A DNA stretch of 64,000 bases from Actinomucor elegans (GCA_026027325.1 JAMSLZ010000014.1:248001-312000); one strand, 5' to 3'; positions 46,502 through 58,464 are shown, numbered from the stretch's first letter. Made by a program: numbers and translations. Notes: a model not told the origin generated them from the sequence alone.

Positions 46502-48372
46502 ATCTCTTTTTTTGCATATAATCATTTAAATCATAGAATATATCACTCTTTTTTTTTCTGGCAAAAAAAAACGTATATTTAATAAAAATCACTTAATCAC
46601 TTGTATACATGTCATAATCTCGTTGTACGAACACAAATCCCATGTGTTCTACTATGCAATATTTGAAGCCTGTGAGAACTAAATGAATGTTCTGATGGAA
46701 CCTTCCTTTTGATTTCGTACACTGTTTCGCATTGATAAGTGATGGCAATCATTGCCACGTATACTGATCTGACAGCCACAAAGCAGTATACATTTTTTTT
46801 TTTGAGTATCTCTGTCAATGGCCCTACATGATGCATTCCTTATCTATGAACAAAAATAGGCATGTTTTCTTAGATACATTTAATAATAATAAAAAAAAAG
46901 ATAATTAATGGCTTTTTTTTTGGATTGGGTACAATCAATTTATTTTATGTATGAGCGATGTTTATCATTAGGTCAAGAAACCTCGAGGCTTATATTAAAT
47001 AAAATGCTATAACCCTCATCCTACTGATGTAGTAAATCAAGGTTTTTGTTGATTTGGAGGCAAATAAGAATTAGAGCATGGATTACTAATCAGATAAGAC
47101 TTCAGACCGGGATCGGCCGAGGAATTTATCGATCATTAAATTCAGGTTGCATAAAACAAGCCGGTTCTATACTTACTACGCTCGCTCAGCCACAATCACC
47201 CTCTGAGAAGGTCCTCTTTTGAGGGTCTCCAGGTGAAGAGGAAGTTGGCATTTCCTTTTAAATTTCCACTTTGTTCCGGTGAACAAAAACAGGGAGCCGA
47301 AATTAAAAGAGCTATATTCCACCCTCAATGAGGCAGATGATTACGAATTGATATCAAATTTCAATACAGTTATTAGTTATAGACTATGAAACATTCTAAA
47401 TGTTTTTCCTATGGGCCAAGATTCATTTTTATACTATGGAAGTATGCTAGATGCTTTTTGCTACGGATCAAATCATACGCTTATTCTATGGGGTATTTTA
47501 TACGCATTTATTATAATCAAGATTCATGTAGTATATTACAAAGCATGCCATATGCTTTACTATGCCCCTAAATTACATGCTTACATTATAGAACATGTTC
47601 AGTTCTGGTAATAGGTAGTACAGTCGCATTCTACTTTCCTGTGGCCTATTGACCCTGAACTAAGAGTAACCTTGAAGAGTATCTAACATTATAATTAAAG
47701 ATGCATTTAATTTCACGTCCAGTTACAATTGTAGGGTATAATCGTTATATTTCACAGGCTTGAAGGTTTCAGTAAATATAGAAAATTGGCATGAGACGCA
47801 CTATTTGACGCGGTAGATTTCGGCCAATTTCGGCCAAATGTTATACCTTGGTGGGTCATATATACGTAGAATGAGATGCTTTGCCTTGAGTAACAACTGA
47901 CTACTCATATTTATTAATTTATAGTATATAATAACCGTTTTTTTTTATTCCACTTGACATACCTAGAAGCATAATCAGCCTCTAACGCACGATTTGAACC
48001 TGTAGCTCACAAGGCAATATAAAAAGATTGCAAACAAGATATTTTATCATGTATAGTCTTTCTAGTAAAGGTTCGCTTTGAATCACGCTTTCAAGATATG
48101 CAAAAGTCACTATAGCATGTCATAAACTGTAATTAAGCCTCTTATAATTAGGAACGGATTTTTTTAATTTTCAATGTGCCATATAGTTGTCATTTATCAA
48201 TGATAAAATGGCATAATATTTGGCTAAAAATAAATGATCTCTGTGTGGTGGTTTAACGGCTATTGATATAAAAAGAGAAGCATGTCAACGCTGTAATTTT
48301 TAGCCTTTTATCTACCAAACCAACCTGGAAAACGACAGATATGAATCGATTGTTGACGACAGCTCTTTTAGT
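46502..48372. other. Intergenic region, 1.9 kb
   Basis: Contains a plus-strand copy of the dispersed repeat (47061-47127). A 74-codon minus-strand frame (46836-46612, ending SRTHGICVRTTRL) has no recognisable homologue. No RNA gene is seen. Confidence 0.45.
47061..47127 (+). repeat. Dispersed intergenic repeat, copy E
   Basis: CAAATAAGAATTAGAGCATG, then GATTACTAATCAGATAAGAC, then ACCGGGATCGGCCGAGGAAT. Its right end is shared with copy B. Confidence 0.55.
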
Positions 48373-48555
48373 ATGGATATCTCCTCCAGTGACAAAGGCC
48401 CTGCCATTTCACTAAACATCGATGCTCTCACTCCTTTCGTAGCGGCAGATAATAATGCTGTTGTTATAGATAGCAATTCGGACTTTGATAACGAAGATGA
48501 TGACTTGATAAAGCGAATAAAAGAGCTAGGGTTACAAAAGAATATAATGGCTTGA
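48373..48555 (+). CDS. Possible small acidic protein, 60-75 aa
   Basis: The frame MDISSSDKGPAISLNIDAL ... NSDFDNEDDDLIKRIKELGL ends in QKNIMA. It has acidic, Ser/Asp-rich composition with a short amphipathic helix at the C-terminus. A TATAAAAAG box lies at 48267-48275. The simplest model starts at 48373. Alternatively an ATG at 48282 could splice (48293-48338, GTAATT..GACAG) in phase to add MSTLYESIVDDSSFS, but that ATG sits too close to the TATA box. No family is recognised. The composition and phase-exact splice make it somewhat better than chance. Confidence 0.38.
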   Translation: MDISSSDKGPAISLNIDALTPFVAADNNAVVIDSNSDFDNEDDDLIKRIKELGLQKNIMA

Positions 48556-49580
48556 CGAAGCGAAGAAAAGAATAAGAGACTGTTATTGAGCGTCAGTGAT
48601 AAAAAAAAAAAAAAAGGAAAATCAAGCTTTATAATAAAATTAATAGTATTCAAAAGATAATAAGATTGTTTACAAGTATTATAAATCTTTAAAAGCATAG
48701 ATGTATTGCTTTAATCGCTTTACAGTTTACAGTTTCTATATTCTGCAGGAAATACTTTTTAAAAGTAATTCTCTGTTGAGCTTGGTCAAATGTTGCTGTC
48801 GTATTTTCTCTTATAATATCGTAGGCATTAACCTTTATCTACTACATGTTATAGTATGACTATGTATTTTTACATGCTATTTAATAAACAAATAAACAAA
48901 TAAAAGCCCAAAAAATGAAGTCTAATGAACAAGCTCCACATGTGCCAAAAGGACTCGTCAACTAAACTAAGCTTGTGTTGATAATATGAAACTGTACAAA
49001 TCTCGAATAAAGATCTCATCACATTATTCTATCACTGGTACTGAATGGATCAGCTTTCTATGTCTTTCAGGGCATCCATTTTCGTGAACTAAGTAGGTCT
49101 CGTCTAGCTAGAGCAATTTCATGTATAGAAAGTTGAGACTTTGTTAGCTTTGACTTTCTTTTGGAGTGAGAAACAACGTTAATGATATTATAAAACGATT
49201 TTCTAGCTCTTCCTTTTCGTCATCGATCAACGGCAGGTTGATCAAACCTTGCGTTTCTCTTTCTGCCATTGAATAATGTATTGGTTCAAAAAGATTGTAA
49301 ATTTAGGCACAAGAATTATAGAATGTGGGGATTCAAAGTATCCGCTACAAATGCTCTTAACCATTTTGTTATGGTTATATACCCATTATTTTTCAGTTTT
49401 AACAAGTTGTGTTATACTTTTGATTTATTATACTTGAAATATTGTATATAAAACAGGGAAATCAATTGTGTGGAATATAGGCTAAATCTATTAACATTCA
49501 AACTTGTTTTCTACAAAAAAAAAGAGACTACTTCAAGCAATTACTCTTTTCTTTTTTTTTCTCCTCTCCGAGATAGAATT
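48556..49580. other. Intergenic region, 1.0 kb
   Basis: AT-rich. An A-run lies at 48601-48615, and AAACAAAT is tandemly repeated near 48890-48903. No gene or repeat-family copy is recognised. Confidence 0.45.
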
Positions 49581-51052
49581 TTAGGCCTTGTAACCAAGCT
49601 CCTTCAAAGACTCACTCAAGGTTTCAACAACCTTATCAATATGGTGACGTTCAGGCTCAGTAACGGAAATACCCATATGGCTATATGATGAACATATACG
49701 TTTAGTCTTTCCCCTTTTTTTTCCTTTTGTTTAAACGCCCACAACTTACCCAATTCTGAAATATTTTCCAGCCAAACCGTTCAAGATACCACCAGCAATT
49801 TGGACACCCTTAGCAGCAAGAGCAGGAACCAATTGGGGGATCTCAATGCCTTCAGGCAACCAAACAGCAGTCATACCATTGGCAGAACATTCTTCACATT
49901 GAGCAACAGTCTTTAAGCCCAAATCGCGGATAGTTTGTCTAAACTTGGCAGAAACCTCACGATGCTTTTCAAAACGAACTTCCATGGGTTGGCTAGTAAT
50001 GGCCTTGAGAGAAGCGTGAAGAGCATAGATCAATTGAACTGCAGGGGTAGCAAAATATGCGGGCTTGCGAGACTCGTAAGCTTGCATGACTAATAACAAT
50101 GAATTTTTTTTAGTACATTAAATACAATTTTACTCACAAAAACTACTTACTAGGCAACCACTTGTTCCAGTTGGAATAGTAAGCAACGACAGGAGTGGTT
50201 CTGGACTTGTAAACTTGAAGAGCTTGTTGAGAAGCAACTACAACTGAAAGGCCAGGAGGAACACCCAAACCCTTTTGAGAACCAGAGATAACGATATCCA
50301 ACTTCCAATCATCGAAACGAATTTCCTCTGAACCAACAGAGCAGACACCATCAACAATGACTAAAGTTTCGGGTGAAATAGACTTGACAGTTTGAGCAAT
50401 AGCCTTGATATCAGACAAGACACCAGTACTATAATAATATGCCGTTTTGTTTTAGTGGAGTCTGATTTAAACCATGTGAAATCACAAACTACTTACGAAG
50501 TGTCAACGTGAGTGACAGTGACCATCTTGTATTTTTTTTCACTCAAAGCTTGCTTCAAGGCGTCATTAGAGGGACGAGAACCTACTTCAGAACGAAGTGT
50601 GGTAATCTTGGCGCCATACACTTCCAAACTATTTTGCAAAAAAACAAAAAACAAAAAAAAAAATTGAGTAATCTAGTAAAGCTAATGTACTCCGCCACTC
50701 CAACCATACCATTCAGAGAAATGGTCACCGAAATAGCCGGTGTTCAAGGCCAAAACTTCATCACCTTGCTCAAGCAAGTTGACCATCATATCCCAACCCA
50801 ATGTACAAGAACCAGAAACAATGAAAGGCTGAGCGGTCTCAGTCAAAACGACCTTGCGGACCATTTCGATAGACTCACCAAAGATAGGAACAAAGTTAGG
50901 ATCAACGTGAGAAGTAGCAGGGGTACTCATAGCAGCGAGAACATCTTCGTGGAACTCGATGGGACCTACATCTAGTTAATATCTTCGCGTAAAAAAAAAA
51001 TTATAATAAAGATAACGTTACCAGGAATCATACAAAGTTTGTGGGGAGCCAT
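49581..51052 (-). CDS. AGX1: Alanine-glyoxylate / serine-pyruvate aminotransferase (class V)
   Basis: PLP enzyme converting glyoxylate plus alanine to glycine plus pyruvate. Six exons on the minus strand: 51052-51022, 50965-50710, 50628-50497, 50428-50151, 50089-49750 and 49680-49581, 378 residues. Landmarks are MIPGPIEFHEDVLAAMSTP with ATSHVDPNF, SGSCTLGWDM, NTGYFGDHF, VTVTHVDTSTGVLSD, VDGVCSVGSEE (PLP Asp) and the Schiff-base lysine Lys192 in SGSQKGLGVPPG. YFATPAVQLIYAL and FRIGHMGISV follow. The C-terminus ELGYKA lacks a peroxisomal -SKL signal, so a cytosolic or mitochondrial location is inferred. Five introns of 56-81 nt. Intact. Confidence 0.93.
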
Positions 51053-52898
51053 TTTTTTGAAAAGTGAAGGAAAAGAGTAATGAAAAAGAGTTGTGAATGA
51101 TGCGAAAACAAATATCCACTTAATGCACTTTGCCGCTAATATCATGTGACAAGTTTTTGATGGTTGGTTGAAAAAAAGAAAGATGGTTTGAATTAGTCTG
51201 AAAAAGATAACCAACTTCTTTACCCCAAGTCTAACTCGACCCAATTACGTACCATTGGAGGGTATATTTGAAGGTATATTTGAAAGTGATTCAATGTCCG
51301 CTTTCCTGCGAAAAAAAACACACTAGCAGCCCCAACGACGCGTTACGTAACATAATATAGTTACTTGACTGATGCCCCAGGAGAACTGGCATTATTGCAT
51401 ATTAACTTTTAGGTATATATTTATTTCGGAAGCTTCTTATAGTAGCCACATGTCCTCTATATAACAGTATATATATCCATACATATTTATTTTATTCATT
51501 TAAATATTAATCATTTACGCTGGCTTTTGTTCGGATTTTCTCGATTTAGCTATGCAAATGTAATATATTCATTATATTGCAGTCAAGAGCTAACATCAAT
51601 CATACGAGGCCTTTAACTGAAGTTTATATATCAGTACATCTAATGTTTTGTGAAATGAGTAGAATATTGTTAATTAATTATAACAGGTATGATATATTGA
51701 CTGTATAACTTCATAAAGTCAATAGTAGCTGACAATCATTGGTTGAAAGATCTATAGATCTGTAGATTTGGTATGTTTTATGAAATTTACAGTAATTACC
51801 AGTAAGCATGAAATATCGATAATGTTGTAAAGCTGTAACAGCTCATTTTGAATATGGAATATTAATCAAAGAAGACATACCGAGATCGGTTAGGAACCTA
51901 GGATATATGAGATTTACTTCCAGTCGTTAATACAGGGTATGATCATTGTGCTTCAGTAGAATAAATTCTCCTCGGTTATAGATTAATACAGACATGTAAT
52001 AGGCACTGGAAGCAATATTAAGCCGGGAACCAGATGATTTCTGGAAAGCCCAAAAAGTATTTCCCTTCAAGAAGAGTACCTTTTTGAATCCCACCATATT
52101 TTCTAGAGTCTGTAAAACAAATTTGAAGAGCATAATTAAAAAAAAAAACTGAAGACAACCTACAGCAACAGGAGGTATAAATATCTTTAGCTATTTTTAC
52201 CGTTGCAAATATATGAGCTAATATTGAATTTTCGAAATTCAGAAACTTCGCTTTTCATTAAACAGACCTCCATGATTTGAAAAGTTTGGATGATTTTTAT
52301 GCCATTTAAAGAGTAACTTTATGCATACACAAATTTATTAGCATGCTTTTTTCTTATCAAATTTCCACCCTGATGTTAAATGTGTATTTTCTTCTTGTTA
52401 ACTATATGACAGACAACAGACGTTTAGATTACGTAGTAATCCTTTGGATGGTGTAGATATCATTTTGAAAGCATATGGTTTGTGATATAACTTTGGCATT
52501 AGTACTTAAAAAAAATGTGAATTTTTATTTGATATATATATATATCTTTTTATGTAAAAAACTAGAGGAGAAGCGTAGGATCAAACAATGGTCTCTAAAT
52601 TTCTTTATTTCTTTAGTAGGTACTGACAGTGAACCAGCTGCATTGTATTATACTCCAATCACGGTTCTCGTTATTGAAGTTGATCCTCTGAATCGAGGAT
52701 GAATACACTGCTGTTGGAGATAATGAGTGAGTCTCTTATCGGTCATAATATATTAGACTTTCAAATAGTTATTTAGTGTCCAGTCATAAGAATGAATGTA
52801 CAATCTTTTAAATAAATTATTGTTAATCAATGTTAGATAATAATAAATTTTTTATTATTTAATAAGGCTTAATGTACATAATAATCTTGTAAAGCCAA
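51053..52898. other. Intergenic region, 1.85 kb
   Basis: AGX1 promoter, then AT-rich DNA. A 12-bp unit GGTATATTTGAA is tandemly doubled at 51261-51284. One well-kept copy of the dispersed repeat lies at 51841-51899. No gene is recognised. Confidence 0.5.
51841..51899 (+). repeat. Dispersed intergenic repeat, copy H
   Basis: GCTCATTTTGAATATGGAAT, then ATTAATCAAAGAAGACAT, then ACCGAGATCGGTTAGGAACC. It retains the ACCGA/TCGGT inverted repeat intact. Confidence 0.6.
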
Positions 52899-54534
52899 TC
52901 ATTGAGGAGGCTTTGTGCTGGCAATCATGGCAGCAAGAGCAGCACCAATACCATTGCCATCGCGCGTGATCTGTCAAAACGCATTAAATATGAGTTAAAG
53001 CAAACAAATAACAAACAAATAGTACTTACACCAATGTTGATTCTCTCAATATTCTCACCGTACAACTCTTGTAAAGCAGTGTTGACACGATCAGGAAAAT
53101 TTGAATAGTGTTCATAGATGGTTCCTTCTACGCCAATACTTAGCCCACCATCCAAGGCTGCACGCTTGCTGATAATAGCACTCATACCAGCTGCAATCAA
53201 ACGAGCAGCGCGCCTACCAACCATTTCACATATGCGCTTTACCATCTTCCGATCCTGCAACGTAGTGGAAGGTATATTCATAACACTTTCGAGCAAATGT
53301 TTTGTGCTTTCCAACTCCGGCGTATCATCACGTTCTATAGCACTCATATAAGTGGATTCAAAGTTATAGGGTTTGTTGAGTTCAGTAGAATATTGTGCGT
53401 CAAACAAGAGGCGACGGTCGACAAAGTCGACTAGAATCAAACGTACGATTTCTCCTAGGTAAAGGCCAGCGCACATTTTCTCGTAGACATGGACACCAGG
53501 ATTGACAGATTGTCTATTGACACGGATATCATAAAAGGTGTGAGGGATAGTCTCAGATTTAGTGTCTCCAAAACTTCCCCATTCAGTATTAATAATCATT
53601 TCTTCGTCAGGGTTACTAGGATCAACACGAAGTTTAGAGATTTCTTGAACTTTTTCCCAGTAAGCTATTGATATTTTAGCATTAGTACAAGTGAGTACAG
53701 TATATAGCATCCACCTTACCTGCATTGGTACCAGTACTAACTGTACAGGCTAATAGTGTATCTAAACTACGGTAACTATGAGCTAAGAGACAGCCAGCTG
53801 ATGATCGTTTTAGATTAGACCTTTTTTTTTTGAGTTTCAAAATATTGTTTCATTTTATAGCTTACATGCACCATTGACAGCTGCTTTTACAACCACAGGA
53901 ATTTCGCGTTTACGGAACGTAGTTTGCAGCAACTCAACCAAGTTCTTGTTGTCTGCGCCGGTAATTTCAAAGTCTTTTGTCCATCGCAATACGTAGGCAT
54001 TATTGATGGCTGTTTGGCGGAGAGGGAAAGAGATACACAGACCAAGAGCAAGAGGATTACTGCTATCACCTTTATTGACAAAGGCAAGGAAAGAATCAAC
54101 ACATTCTGCCATGAAATCAATCAGTCGGCCAACAGGACCACGCTTCAACTTGTCTTTGACAGTGTATTTCATTTGTCTAGTTGTAATACGGCCTTGTCCA
54201 TGGAGAGTTACAAGATAAACGCGAACAAAAGAGCCTAAATTATCATGATATGATTTAGATGAAGTTCATTTGAATGTTGGTTTCTTGACCTACCGCTCAA
54301 ATCCAAGCCAATATATTCGCCCTTTTCCTGTCCACAAGGATGCCGAGTAATCCAAGAAGGAAGCATTGGGATATTGCAGTCGATACTACACTTGTCAAGA
54401 CCCGCTTTCATCTGTTCTTCGACGAGGCTAGCAACTCGTCTCAGTTGGTCAGTGCTTATATCAAATTGTTTCTCTAAATGTTGGATGGCAGCATTTTTGG
54501 TGTCGTCGCCATTAACAAGATTAGTTGCAATCAT
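52899..54534 (-). CDS. Hexokinase-like protein lacking the catalytic Asp, 464 aa
   Basis: Five exons on the minus strand: 54534-54294, 54234-53866, 53797-53720, 53664-53030 and 52970-52899. The hexokinase fold is clear: RWTKDF, STGTNAAYWE, NTEWGSFGD, YEKMCAGLYLGEIVRL, and DGNGIGAALAAMIA at the C-terminus. Key positions differ, however. The phosphate-1 loop usually reading DLGGTNFRV is DLSGSFVRV (from residue 78). The catalytic INDTVGTL-type motif is VNGASGCLL, so the catalytic base Asp is Gly202. The exon join falls right after this site, but the Gly codon is within exon 2 and independent of the splice choice. The frame is otherwise intact, pointing to a regulatory or non-kinase paralogue, as known for some atypical fungal hexokinases. 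Confidence 0.88.
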
Positions 54535-54731
54535 GGTCTTTATCGTATAATAATAAAAGAAGAAAAAAATAAGATAGAAAAGATTAGTTTTAGTTTTACA
54601 TTTATATCGAGCGATCCGTCGCGATTAACTCAGCGGTTTGATATTTGTTCATATTGAAACATTGGATATGAATATGGTTAAAAGGTTTTATATGCAGTTG
54701 TTTTATTCTAGTTATGATATACAAAGAAAGA

Positions 54732-56055
54732 TTACTTTCTTGAATTGAAAAGTGTTTTGGATTCCTCTTTAAACACCCAGTTTCCATTTTGGCCCGTTAT
54801 ACCCTTGCACTTGATAACTTGGTTCAACATTTTTTGTAGTTTGGCTATCTTGGGCTCTTCTGGCACCCATTTAAAATAGACAGGTTTCCAATTCTCGCCC
54901 AATGCCTCTCGTTTTTTCTTTTCAGCGCGCTTTTGATTCTCGATTGTGCTTTTTTCTTGGCCTGCCAATACTGTATCGTTGTTGCGAATGGCTTCTGACA
55001 CTTTGTGCCAAATACGACGTGTCTCCATATCTCCCATCTTTTCAAGCGGTTTAACCTTGGGTGTCGCAGGTTGAAGCACAGTGACGTCCAGAAAGGGTTC
55101 AGATACTTTGGTTTTGTAATTGGTGATGATAGAACTTCCGCTCCATTGGCCTTCGATTTTGTACAGATAATCATTGGGGCTGGCTTTGTTTTTACGAATG
55201 AGACATTTGAAATGGTTTTTTTGGCCACTGATCCATCCTCGACTAGAGTATTCTATAGAGGCATAATACCCCGAAGAAACCTGTATATAGGTAGTACCAA
55301 TGAGTTCCACATAAGGTGCTGTATTCAAAAATGTTAAATCAGCTTTATTACAATGAACATAAAACTGATACATACCTGCATACCAAATACCACGTACAGT
55401 GACAGAAGGACTTGTGAATAGATAAGTTTCGTTTTTGCGGGATTTAAGCGTTAGTAACTGTTTTCCTGGTTGCTCGCACACCAGCGTTGCATTTGAAATA
55501 CGTGCTCCTTGTCCTGAATGGCCGTTTAATGTAACACCTGCTTTATCATTCTTGATGTAGAATGCAGTAACAGGAGGATGATGTGAAACTTGCTCACATA
55601 GCACTTTTGTTTCTCCACATCCTGCTACGTCCTGCCAGCTCATAAGCCATTGTTCGCCCAGCACAGGATTAAATGGCTTCTTTTCCCATTGGCCTTTGGG
55701 AACACGTCTTCTATAAGAAGCGTTTAGATAGGATATAAACCATTTGATGAACGCCAAGAGTCTATCGACTTTATTGTCAGATCGAGGAATAGCTGCGAAC
55801 AGTTCCGGCTGAGCTGCCCAGTATTCTCTTTTTTGTAAAACAGTTAAGTATTCAGTAAATTATACATATCATCTCCCGTACTTACGAGTACTCGATCAAT
55901 GATTCGGGTGCTAGAAGAAAAGCAGGGCAAGTGACGGCAGATAGATCACCGGTAAAATAGGGCAGTGATTTTAAAAAAGAATAGAACGCGCTCTTCTGTT
56001 CAGTGGGGATCTTGTCCACGTTATTTACTTGGTCAGCAGGTCCTACAGATGTCAT
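54732..56055 (-). CDS. Oxysterol-binding protein, OSH4/KES1 type
   Basis: A lipid-transfer protein carrying sterol against PI4P at ER-Golgi and plasma-membrane contacts. Three exons on the minus strand: 56055-55886, 55827-55376 and 55318-54732, 402 residues, consistent with a single ORD domain without PH or ankyrin parts. The signature is EQVSHHPP at residues 135-142, preceded by KKPFNPVLGEQW and followed by YVELIGTTYIQVSSGYY, GWISGQKNHFKC and YKIEGQWSG. The C-terminal lysine-rich helix region is followed by NWKPVYFKW. Intron 55319-55375 is 57 nt without an in-frame stop, so retention would add 19 residues inside the barrel. Family homology favours removal. Confidence 0.92.
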
Positions 56056-56559
56056 CTTTTAGTGAATAGATAGAGAAGCTGAAAGATGTAAAGCAAAAAG
56101 GAAAGCAAAGAAAAGTACAAGAAAACCAAACTAACCAAGGCTTTTCATAATTGGCTTTCAAGTCACATGCTATCCCCGCTAGGATTGTTCCTTGAGCAAA
56201 CCCTTCTCCTACACCTCAGTTGTCGGCGCAGAACGCAGAAAAACACTGCAATATCATTTACTAGCATGATTTAATCTTCCACGTTTCAAATAACAAGCAA
56301 CATATGATGTTTGAAATAGCATTTGAATCATGCAAATCAGTCCAAGGTATCCTTGTGATACACTATATTCATACCACGCAGTTTTTAAGATTATTCTGAC
56401 TCAAATCTGATAAAAGAGAGATGCTGAGCTTTTCACACCAAGAAATCTTTTTTTTTTTAAAAAAAAAATATTTGTATGGCAGCGAATGGTATACATTATG
56501 GTTGAAAGATAGAGTTATGATACAGCTTATTGAAGTGACAGGTCATACAAGCGAAAAGG

Positions 56560-56695
56560 ACAGTTTAGCTATGATTTGCTGTCTCTGCCGCCGCTGTAAT
56601 TCTATTTTGGTTGGCCGTCGTGAGTGAACAACAGAATTTATTCAAGGGCCTCATACCTCCTGTCGGCTATCAAGTCCATTGCCAATGTTGTGCTT
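56560..56695 (+). pseudogene. Cys-rich coding fragment broken by a frameshift
   Basis: One frame gives DSLAMICCLCRRCNSILVGR and stops. Shifted by one frame, NLFKGLIPPVGYQVHCQCCA continues and stops near 56694. The paired Cys clusters across two frames look like one zinc-binding protein with a frameshift. The family is not recognised, and chance cannot be excluded. Confidence 0.25.
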
Positions 56696-56857
56696 AAGGG
56701 GTGGGGACGTTCTGGACTATTTCTTAATATTTTTGTAATATTACACACTGAGTCATTTTCTTTATGATGTTTTCATTAAGATATGCTTGTTTATCCTTTC
56801 AGTATATACTTAAGACTTATGGCGAAAGTTTCTAGAATGGGATTGAAACAAGTTTAC

Positions 56858-56932
56858 TTGCTTATTTTGAACATGGGCTGATGATCAGATGCGACATCGG
56901 ACCGAGATTAGTCAAGAAATCTACTAATCAGA
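56858..56932 (+). repeat. Dispersed intergenic repeat, copy F
   Basis: TTGCTTATTTTGAACATGGG, then CTGATGATCAG, ATGCGACATCGG, ACCGAGATTAGTCAAGAAAT. The following CTACTAATCAG is shared with the right flank of copy G (CTACTAGTCAG). Confidence 0.7.
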
Positions 56933-57469
56933 AAAAATACGGTCATTCCAAAAAGTAGAAGATTTTATTTACTTATTGTATGTAAATTTGCTTTCATTGA
57001 CCGAGTATTTCATTCTTTGTAATACACTTGGTTGATTCTAACGTCAAATATTGAATAATTAGCATTATGGCAGTTTTTGCATTTATCATGTTAGCTACTT
57101 ATATCTTGCCTATATCAACAGTATGGTGATATGATATCAATTAAGCCCTTTGACATAATGTAATCATATGGTATATGATATATTTCGAGCTGTAGAATAG
57201 AAGATTCTTGGCCTTTTCAACTTTCTCAAATTATTTTCTTTGCTTCTTTTAGCTATTCATTCCAATATATGCATGAAGGGTAATAATACTCAGCGAATGT
57301 ATGGTAAGCTACTACAGAGAATCTCGGGCACTTGGTCAGCAGAGCATGCTTGAAAAGTCATACGAGATACCTGAGGTTTGTCACCAGAAAACGCAGGAAT
57401 TAAATAACCAAAATTTCAAAACAGAAAGGATAAATATTGTAACTCTTAAGAATCAAACTGGAGACCTGT

Positions 57470-57823
57470 TTGTTTGAATCAGTAAGCTATACCAATCAAT
57501 TGCACTTGCACAGCCAAGCATATCATAAAAACCAATTTTCCTCAAGAATATATAGCCTTTGGTGGCGACGTCAGAATCATTCAAATGCATTATGGGGGAT
57601 GAAATGTTCAGCCAGCAAATGCAAATATACAAACGATTGTAGTGAAGTTGGACAACGTTTTGATGGTGGAACAAGTGGAGCGAAGGTTTTACATGAATCA
57701 GGAACCAAGACTCCTAGGCTTTTAAAAAATATATTTAACAATATGTTAGTAGTTACTTCAAATGATAAAAATATGATCAGAAAAATATGGGCAGTTGGTT
57801 ATTACTATTATGGTAAGTTATAA
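57470..57823 (+). pseudogene. Possible remnant of an unknown coding sequence
   Basis: A 117-codon frame contains WGMKCSASKCKYTNDCSEVG, QRFDGGTSGAKVLHESGTKT, PRLLKNIFNNML and IRKIWAVGYYYYG. A second frame over the same bases is also unusually open (FGGDVRIIQMHYGG, stop, then NANIQTIVVKLDNVL and MVEQVERRFYMNQEPRLLGF). A short frame downstream (to 57995) continues with RVERTKGFKVSTDVRDFG. Which frame was real cannot be decided by eye. It may be a decayed member of a multicopy family. No function is assigned. Confidence 0.3.
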
Positions 57824-58319
57824 AGTATACCACGATAAAATAATTTTAGATATCTGCTCTAACACAGCACATGATATTCAAGTCTCACTTGCTATTTCAT
57901 CTTATTGGATTTTTCGCAATAGACACATCTGCCGTGTTGAACGTACAAAGGGGTTCAAAGTTTCTACTGATGTAAGAGACTTTGGTGCTCGTTGATTTAT
58001 CAAGAAAATAGTGAAAACATATGTCCTGGAGCAAAACAAGGATAATGATAGCTCATGGATCGATAACGGCTTGTCGAGGTTCCCATCCAGAAACCCAAAG
58101 GTTTTCTTTCTAGCATGCAATACATCCCCAAACAGAACTAAATAAAATATGAACAGCTACAGCATTAACAACAATTACAATAATAATAAGAACAAAACAA
58201 TTATTAAGATAGAAGTTTATAGACAAAAGTACTATTAACACTTTGTGTAGCTTGTTAAATATAAGATATATTGGCTTTAAAGAATAAGCATTTTACATTA
58301 GCCAGCTTTACTGACTAGT

Positions 58320-58395
58320 AGATCACTCAATCAATCTCGGTTCAATGTCACATTTGATCAGTAGTTCATGTTCAGAATGAGCTGCTGCATCTTAT
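58320..58395 (-). repeat. Dispersed intergenic repeat, copy G
   Basis: On the minus strand: GATGCAGCAGCTCATTCTGA, then ACATGAACTACTGATCAAAT, GTGACATTGA, ACCGAGATTGATTGAGTGAT. It is the most complete copy at the left end and defines it together with copy A. Confidence 0.7.
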
Positions 58396-58464
58396 AAAAC
58401 CTCAACTTGATCATCATTGCGTTCAACGTCCTGTACATTTGCTGAATTATAGATTTCATTAACC

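Noticed and set aside
46612..46836. A 74-codon minus-strand frame ending SRTHGICVRTTRL
   Set aside because: It contains a poly-Lys from an A-run, has no recognisable homologue and no splice partner. It lies in the 3' flank of the MYND gene.
47985..48020. GGTTCAAATC B-box-like sequence on the minus strand
   Set aside because: The stem around the loop does not pair, and no A box is found upstream.
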